In this document: in pieces, positions 59,175 through 64,000 of the stretch | Numbering within the stretch: position 1 is the first letter of the stretch | How the letters are laid out: each line of letters starts with the position of its first letter | Assembly (NCBI RefSeq): GCF_023897065.1 | Contig: NZ_JAMHIV010000029.1 | Span: forward strand, 62,001 to 126,000 | Direction: 5' to 3' | Source of the DNA: Crossiella sp. SN42 | Lineage (GTDB): Bacteria > Actinomycetota > Actinomycetes > Mycobacteriales > Pseudonocardiaceae | DNA: 64,000 bases | The notes under the pieces: generated by a model | What the model saw: the letters and a program-made list of their open reading frames with translations, nothing else | The model's database searches: none | What the model was told of the DNA's origin: nothing | Translations under genes and position numbers: made by a program

Positions 59175-60332
59175 CTAGAGGGACCGGCGGAACCGCTCAC
59201 CCAGATCGCTGAGGCGGGCCACGGGCTCGTTGGCGAAGACCAGGCGTAAGTAGTGCTCGCCGCTGGGGCCCCACCAGTTCATCGGGGTGGCCGCGATCCG
59301 GCCGTGTTCGAACAGGCGGCCGGAGAGCTCCTTTGGGGTGAGGCCAAGGGGGCGGGTGTCCAGTAACAGGGACCAGCCGCCGTGCGGGCGGATCACCGGG
59401 TAGCCGTCGAGTTGGGCGAGCATGGTCTCGCAGCGGCGTTGCCACTCGGCGGTCGCGGCGGCCACGTCGGACTCGGCGTCGGGGGCGGTCAGTGCGGCCG
59501 CGACTGCCTCCTGGGCCAGGCCGACCTGGGCGACCACGTTGGTCAGGCCCACCAGGCGGATGTCGGCCAGGATCGGGGCCGGGCCGACCACCCAGCCCAC
59601 CCGCCAGCCGGTCATCCGCAGTTCCTTGGAGGCCGAGCCCACGGTGATCACCCGGTCGGCCAGGCCCTCGTGTGCGGCCGGGTGGCTTGGTGGCAGGCCG
59701 TCGAAGCGGATGCGTTCCATGGCCGCGTCGTAGATCAGCCAGGCGTTGTGGCGCGTGCAGGCCTCGGCCAGCGCGGCCCAGTGCCGGTGGTCCAGGACCA
59801 GGCCGCTGGGCATGGCCGGGGCCATCATCAGCACGGCGGCGGTGTCCGGGCCGACCGCGGCGGCCAGTGCGGCTGGGTCGACCTGCCAGCCTGCCGGGGT
59901 GGGCTCGGTGCGGACGAAGCGGGGGCGGCCGCCCGCCAGCCGGACCCGGTTGACCAGGCCCGCGTAGACCGGGTCGCACAGCACCACCTCCTGGCCCGGT
60001 TCCACCGTGGCCAGCAGGGTGTTGAGGATGCCGTTGAGGCCGCCGACCACGCTCACGCAGTCGGTGTCCGGGTCGTACTCGCGGCCGGCGAGGCGGCCGA
60101 CGTGTGCCGCCGCGGCCGCGCGTAAGGAGTGCCTGCCCTGGAACGGGAGGTAGCTGTTGGCGGCGTCCTCCTCGATCGCCGATCTGGTGTGCGCCAAGGC
60201 GATGGCCGGTGGACGCAGGTCGGTGTCCAGGTTCTCCAGGCGCAGCAGGTCCGGGTCGGCGGTGGCGTCCGCCGCGTCGGCCAGCAGGTCCACCCCGATG
60301 CCGGGGATCTCCCGGAGCCGGCTCACCGTCAT
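59175..60332 (-). CDS. PLP-dependent class I/II aminotransferase
   Basis: A 385-residue fold-type I aminotransferase. The PLP lysine lies in VGSASKELRMTGWRVGW near residue 235; other motifs are SVVGGLNGILNTLLA (near residue 95), a YDAAMERIRFDG stretch holding the Asp near residue 200, and a C-terminal Arg region (HYLRLVFAN). It transfers an amino group between an amino acid and a keto acid, identity unknown. It is divergent from an XRE-cupin regulator, which probably controls it. Start at ATG 60332 with GGAGG upstream. Confidence 0.87.
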   Translation of the reverse strand: MTVSRLREIPGIGVDLLADAADATADPDLLRLENLDTDLRPPAIALAHTRSAIEEDAANSYLPFQGRHSLRAAAAAHVGRLAGREYDPDTDCVSVVGGLNGILNTLLATVEPGQEVVLCDPVYAGLVNRVRLAGGRPRFVRTEPTPAGWQVDPAALAAAVGPDTAAVLMMAPAMPSGLVLDHRHWAALAEACTRHNAWLIYDAAMERIRFDGLPPSHPAAHEGLADRVITVGSASKELRMTGWRVGWVVGPAPILADIRLVGLTNVVAQVGLAQEAVAAALTAPDAESDVAAATAEWQRRCETMLAQLDGYPVIRPHGGWSLLLDTRPLGLTPKELSGRLFEHGRIAATPMNWWGPSGEHYLRLVFANEPVARLSDLGERFRRSL

Positions 60333-60349
60333 CACTCCTCCGTTCGTTG

Positions 60350-60381
60350 TGCTGGTACGTGGATACCACTATGCTGGTACG
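60350..60381. promoter_or_regulatory. Direct-repeat operator between the aminotransferase and XRE-cupin genes
   Basis: TGCTGGTACG occurs at 60350-60359 and again at 60372-60381, 22 bases (about two helical turns) apart, with a small dyad GTGG-ATA-CCAC between. This is a likely binding site for the adjacent XRE regulator. Confidence 0.65.
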
Positions 60382-60382
60382 C

Positions 60383-60934
60383 ATGGAGCTGACGCAAGTC
60401 GTCGGTGGGAACGTGCAGCGGCTGCGCTCGGCCGCCGGGATCTCGCTGGCGGACCTGGCCGCGGCCGCCGACATCAGCAAGACCACGCTGCACGGCATCG
60501 AGCAGGGGCAGGGCAATCCGACCCTGAGCACGCTGTGGGCGCTGGCCACCGCGCTGCGGGTGCCGCTCGGCGACCTGCTGGACCGGCCTGCCGTCGCAGT
60601 GGAGGTGGTGCGCGCCGCGGATGACCGGCCGGAGGTGCTGGGCGAGGCGGTCAGCGCCCGGCTGCTGCACCGGTTGCGGGCCCGCGGCACGGTGGAGATC
60701 TACGACATCGAGGTCGCCCAGGCCAGGCAGGACTCGCGCGCGCACGCGGCCGGGGTCCAGGAGTGCCTGGTGCTCACCAGCGGTGGCCTGACCACCGGTC
60801 CGGCCGACGCGCCGGTCGAGCTGGACGCGGGCGACTCGGTGCGCTTCGACGCCGCCCGTCCGCACCTCTACCAGGGGCGCACCGGCGCGGACCGGGCCGT
60901 GCTGGTGATGGTCTACCCGGAACCGGGGGAGTGA
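60383..60934 (+). CDS. XRE-family regulator with cupin domain
   Basis: A 183-residue regulator. The N-terminal HTH reads LRSAAGISLADLAAAADISK and TTLHGIEQGQGNPTLSTLWA. A C-terminal cupin-like domain (residues about 95-180, with ELDAGDSVRFDAARPHLYQG) would sense a small ligand. It probably regulates itself and the divergent aminotransferase through the direct repeats upstream. Start is uncertain: ATG 60383 or ATG 60371. Confidence 0.85.
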   Translation: MELTQVVGGNVQRLRSAAGISLADLAAAADISKTTLHGIEQGQGNPTLSTLWALATALRVPLGDLLDRPAVAVEVVRAADDRPEVLGEAVSARLLHRLRARGTVEIYDIEVAQARQDSRAHAAGVQECLVLTSGGLTTGPADAPVELDAGDSVRFDAARPHLYQGRTGADRAVLVMVYPEPGE

Positions 60935-61006
60935 CGTGGGTCACTGTGGACAACCTCGGTCGCATCGCCGGGGTGTGAGTGGCAGAAGCGAACGAGGGGG
61001 CATCGC

Positions 61007-62410
61007 ATGGCATTCTCACCCGCCCGGATCCTGACCGGGGCGGTCGTGTTGTCGTTGCTGGCCAACGGGTTGGCCGTGGGCACGGCGAGCGCGGCGTCCG
61101 GGCCGGACATCCGCAGCACGGTCACCGTGCCGAGCGGTACCTACCTGGCCGGGGACCCGCTGACCGTCAAGCTCACCGTGACCAACGTCGGTGACCAGGG
61201 CGCCTACTACCTGCGCAAGCACGAACGCGCGATCTCCGGCACCGGGTTCCACATCGAGAACATGGCCGACTGGGGCGACCTCGGTCCCACCGGGCTGGGC
61301 GCGAGCTACCTGCCGGGGCAGACCAGGGAGTACACGCTGCGGGGCAGGCTCGGCCAGTTCAACGGCGACGCCCACTTCGCGCTGGGCCCGCTCTCGCCGC
61401 GCGACGTCAACCCCGCCGATGACCAGGGAACCGCGCTGGTGCGGGTGGTTCCGGCGGAGACCAAGGTGTCGGTCAGCGGACAGGTCTACGGCGACGCCGA
61501 CCGGAGCGGCTCGCCGACGCCGGGGGAGGGGCTGGCCGGGGCCACCATGGCCCTGCGCGTGCAGGACGAGCTAGCGGTGCGCACCGCGGTCACCGACGCC
61601 GAGGGCCGCTACACCTTCCCCGAGGTGCCCGTGGGCACGCACGGCCTGTCGACGGCGAGCCTGCCGGACGGCTGGGTCAGCAACTTCTCGACCGCGCTGC
61701 GCCTGGACGGCTCGGTGCCCGACACGGTGGTGCCGGTCCGGGCGCTGCGCCCACTGTCGGAGTCGTTGCAAGCCAAGCTCACCTTGGACAAGGCGAGCTA
61801 CCCGGCAGGCAGCGAGGGCGAGGTGACCGTCACCCTGACCAACATCAGCGCGCGGCCGCTGACCGGCGTCACCATCGCCTGCGACCGCGGCGACAACGGG
61901 CTCGCCCTGGACATCTCGGACCAGGCGTGGGGCGAGCTCGCCCACGACGCGGGGACCACCGTGCAGCCGGGCCAGACCAGGGAGTACCGGGCACGGGGGG
62001 CCGTGCGGCCGAAGAGCGCCGGGCGCGGCTTCGTGCACCAGGCCTGTGACTTCAGCCAGGGCGAGGAGTACAACGACGGCGAGCCCAGCGGAGACCCGCA
62101 GGCCAAGGTGACCGGGCTGGACGGTAGCGCCACCGGCGAGCTGTTCCAGGACGCCAACGGCAACGGCTCGCCGGACCCGGGGGAGGGGCTGGCGGACCGG
62201 GAGCTGCGGCTGACCGATGTGCACAACGGGCACGAGTTCACCGCCAGGACCGACGCTGCCGGGAAGTCGCGGGTGACCGGTCCGACCGGGCGCTACCGGC
62301 TGACCTCGCCCGGCTGCGACCTCGGCCAGGACAAGCTCATCGATGTGACGACGCCGGACTTCGACATCAACCAGTGGTTCGCGGCCTGCCGTCCGGCGCC
62401 CGTGCGCTGA
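61007..62410 (+). CDS. Secreted protein with repeated Ig-like/SdrD_B-like domains
   Basis: A 467-residue exported protein. A signal peptide (RILTGAVVLSLLANGLAVGTASA) precedes two similar halves. Each half has an Ig-like region containing QPGQTREYRARG or LPGQTREYTLRG and then an SdrD_B-like region with GQVYGDADRSGSPTPGEGLA in the first half and GELFQDANGNGSPDPGEGLA in the second. These calcium-binding-type folds are typical of extracellular proteins. Function unknown. It has no sortase motif or membrane anchor. A strong hairpin follows. Confidence 0.8.
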   Translation: MAFSPARILTGAVVLSLLANGLAVGTASAASGPDIRSTVTVPSGTYLAGDPLTVKLTVTNVGDQGAYYLRKHERAISGTGFHIENMADWGDLGPTGLGASYLPGQTREYTLRGRLGQFNGDAHFALGPLSPRDVNPADDQGTALVRVVPAETKVSVSGQVYGDADRSGSPTPGEGLAGATMALRVQDELAVRTAVTDAEGRYTFPEVPVGTHGLSTASLPDGWVSNFSTALRLDGSVPDTVVPVRALRPLSESLQAKLTLDKASYPAGSEGEVTVTLTNISARPLTGVTIACDRGDNGLALDISDQAWGELAHDAGTTVQPGQTREYRARGAVRPKSAGRGFVHQACDFSQGEEYNDGEPSGDPQAKVTGLDGSATGELFQDANGNGSPDPGEGLADRELRLTDVHNGHEFTARTDAAGKSRVTGPTGRYRLTSPGCDLGQDKLIDVTTPDFDINQWFAACRPAPVR

Positions 62411-62420
62411 AAAGATCAAT

Positions 62421-62458
62421 GCCACCGCCTCCGCGGGAACTCCTGCGGAGGCGGTGGC
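62421..62458. terminator. Terminator after the secreted protein gene
   Basis: GCCACCGCCTCCGC pairs perfectly with GCGGAGGCGGTGGC around GGGAACTCCT, 10 bases after the stop. Confidence 0.88.
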
Positions 62459-62498
62459 CGACCTGATCGGCAGATTCCGGAATGGCACGCGGCGGTGC

Positions 62499-63933
62499 CT
62501 AGTAGGGCTTTGTTAGGTGTCGTTGATCTGGTGTGCGCTGGCCGGAACGGGTTGTCGGCAGGTGTAGCAGTGGCCAGTCCAGGCTGCGAGTAATCGTTGG
62601 AGGTAGCGCAGGACGCCATAGAGGGTCATGCCCGCGCAGGGGCTTTTGGGTTGTGGCGCAGCTGAGTGCAGATCGCCTGTGCGACCGAGGCGAGGGTGGC
62701 GTGCCGGTGCCAGCCGAGCCAGGAGCGGCCTTCGAAGTGGTCCAGGCCCAGGCCGTCTTTGAGTTCGCGGTAGTCGTGCTCGACACGCCAACGGATCTTG
62801 GCCAGCTTAACCATGTCCCGCAGGTGGATGTCGGCGGGCAGGGTGGACAACCAGTAGTCGGTGGGCTCGGCGGCCCCGGTGGGCCACTCGGCCAGCAGCC
62901 AGCACTCCGGGAGGCTGCCGTCGGGGCCGCGGGGGATGTTGCGGTTGGCCGGGCGGACTCGCAGCGCGAGGAACCGCGAGCGCATGCCCGCGGTCGGGTT
63001 GCCGCTGGTCTTGCGGGAACCGTGACGCCAGAGCACGAACCGCCCTGCTGAGCGCCCGGCACGGGTGACCAGGGTCTTGACGGTGACGGGTTTGTCCGGG
63101 TAGGTCGTCTTCACCGGCGGGCGGCCAGTGCCGGACCAGGTCGGTGGGACCGGAGCTGACTCGCCCGGGTGGACGCTGGTGGAGGCCGAGACCGCCAGCA
63201 CGTAGGTCAGGCCGCGGTCGGTCAGCCCGTGGCGGAAGGCGGTGGCATCGCCGTAGGCGGCATCGGCGGCCACCGGCCGCGGCGGCATGCCCCAGTCGAT
63301 GGTTTCGTCGATCATGTCCAGCGCCAGCCGCCACTTCTCCCGGTGCCGCGCCTCATCGGGAATCGCGCAGCGGGCCCGTTTCCGCGAGATCTCCGCCGCC
63401 GCGTACTCGTCCTCAGCCTGGGTCTCGTCCCAGGAGACGGGCAGGAACAACCGCCAGTCCACCGCCGTGGAGGCCCAGTCGGTGACCGCGTGCACGCTGA
63501 CCCCGATCTGACAGTTGCCGCGTTTGCCCAATGCCCCGCAATACATCCGGGCCACACCCGGCGATGACGTCCCGTCCTTGGGAAAGCCGGTGTCGTCGAT
63601 GACCAGCGCATCCGGGTCAACGAACCCTGCGGCCCACACCGCCAGCCGTCGCCGGACCTCGATGGGGGACCACGTCGAGGTGGTGAGGAACTGCTGGAGT
63701 TGTTGGTGGTCGACACCCAGGCGCCCGGCCATGGGCTGCATTGACTTGCGCTTGCCGTCCAGCAGCAGCCCGCGCAGATACAGCTCGCCCTTCCCGCGCT
63801 GGTCACGGCGGTCGAACCCGCCGAACATCTCTGCGGCGAATCCCTCGATCACTGGGCGAACCTCGGCCATCTCCTCCGGCGTCACCAACCCAGAAGATCA
63901 CACCTGTGCCAACACCTAACAAAGCCCTACTAG
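62499..63933. mobile_element. IS701-family insertion sequence with target duplication
   Basis: Perfect 18-bp terminal inverted repeats (TAGGGCTTTGTTAGGTGT at 62503-62520 and its complement at 63912-63929) flanked by 4-bp CTAG duplications (62499-62502 and 63930-63933). The YTAR-type target is characteristic of IS701. The element is 1427 bp and holds one transposase gene. The CTAG at the right is also part of the stop codon of the neighbouring partial gene. Confidence 0.92.
62626..63888 (-). CDS. IS701-family transposase
   Basis: A 420-residue DDE transposase of the IS701 type. The first catalytic Asp is in LVIDDTGFPKDGTSSPGVAR near residue 98, later AADAAYGDATAF near residue 217 and a C-terminal Glu region RWRVEHDYRELKDGLGLDHF near residue 375. 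It is full length and apparently intact, so the element may still be active. About 105 bases between its stop and the left end of the element are non-coding. Confidence 0.93.
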   Translation of the reverse strand: MVTPEEMAEVRPVIEGFAAEMFGGFDRRDQRGKGELYLRGLLLDGKRKSMQPMAGRLGVDHQQLQQFLTTSTWSPIEVRRRLAVWAAGFVDPDALVIDDTGFPKDGTSSPGVARMYCGALGKRGNCQIGVSVHAVTDWASTAVDWRLFLPVSWDETQAEDEYAAAEISRKRARCAIPDEARHREKWRLALDMIDETIDWGMPPRPVAADAAYGDATAFRHGLTDRGLTYVLAVSASTSVHPGESAPVPPTWSGTGRPPVKTTYPDKPVTVKTLVTRAGRSAGRFVLWRHGSRKTSGNPTAGMRSRFLALRVRPANRNIPRGPDGSLPECWLLAEWPTGAAEPTDYWLSTLPADIHLRDMVKLAKIRWRVEHDYRELKDGLGLDHFEGRSWLGWHRHATLASVAQAICTQLRHNPKAPARA

Positions 63934-64000
63934 GCCAGTGCGCCCGCGCACGTGGTGTTCTTCGGTGGCAGGTGGCCGGTGGTCAGGTAGCGGTGCACGT
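63930..64000 (-). CDS. C-terminal end of an alpha/beta-hydrolase (TAP-like) gene (partial)
   Basis: Reading leftward from the edge of the window, 22 codons end in TAG: VHRYLTTGHLPPKNTTC followed by a short tail. The YLTTGxLPxxxTTC pattern is typical of the C-terminal domain of secreted tripeptidyl-aminopeptidase-like hydrolases in actinomycetes. The stop codon lies in the CTAG target site of the IS701 element, so the gene end was preserved. Confidence 0.6.
   Translation of the reverse strand, partial: VHRYLTTGHLPPKNTTCAGALA

Noticed and set aside
1-64000. CRISPR arrays, rRNA and tRNA genes
   Set aside because: I saw no regularly spaced repeats and no tRNA- or rRNA-like segments. The repeats present are single hairpins or isolated palindromes.

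Overview
The window is high-GC actinomycete DNA with GTG starts, ATGA/GTGA stop-start overlaps, Pseudonocardiaceae-like housekeeping genes (DUF3040, LuxR-type ATPase regulator, FprB-like reductase) and sugar ABC transporters without a dedicated ATPase. A member of the Pseudonocardiales is my best guess. No rRNA, tRNA or CRISPR array was seen.

Region 1 (1-22 kb) is mostly ordinary accessory and metabolic genes: a trehalose-phosphatase/GH15 fusion, an IS5-like element with recognisable ends, a small methyltransferase beside a long palindromic element, an SGNH hydrolase, a giant LuxR-family regulator, a secreted protein, an APH-fold kinase and a DUF4190/MmpS-like membrane protein. It continues with an AurF-type di-iron oxygenase paired with its ferredoxin reductase behind a striking symmetric operator. 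It ends with a beta-galactosidase/sugar ABC operon divergent from its LacI regulator, with a perfect 16-bp operator between them.

Region 2 (about 22.5-54.5 kb) looks like a specialised-metabolite gene cluster that I cannot match to a known product. It opens with a StrR-type ParB-fold activator, followed by SDR, PHP phosphatase and myo-inositol-1-phosphate synthase genes (a cyclitol pathway). A convergent operon encodes an AMP ligase, fold-type III PLP decarboxylase, acyl-CoA dehydrogenase and acyl carrier protein (chemistry on a carrier-bound amino acid). Then come an unusual adenylation-condensation protein with a degenerate carrier domain, an SDR, two HPr-kinase-like proteins, a nucleotidyltransferase and a histidine phosphatase. 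A heterodimeric ABC exporter follows, then SDR, PhyH oxygenase, split transketolase, HAD phosphatase, a second nucleotidyltransferase, asparagine synthetase, a P-loop kinase and an APH kinase. The right edge has a nucleoside-diphosphate-kinase-like protein coupled to an archaeal-type S-adenosylmethionine synthetase. One site matching the published StrR consensus (9-bp arms, 11-bp spacer) lies upstream of the first HprK-like gene, and a near-match lies upstream of the SAM synthetase gene, which links both ends to the regulator. The abundance of kinases, nucleotidyltransferases and phosphatases suggests a phosphorylated or nucleotidylated intermediate, perhaps protective as in aminoglycoside pathways; this is inference.

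Region 3 (54.7-64 kb) returns to ordinary genes: a small conserved-looking protein, a VOC protein, an NgcEFG-like chitobiose/GlcNAc importer, an aminotransferase divergent from an XRE-cupin regulator, a secreted SdrD_B-like protein, and a complete IS701-family element. That element is inserted at a CTAG which is also the stop codon of a partial alpha/beta-hydrolase gene at the right edge.
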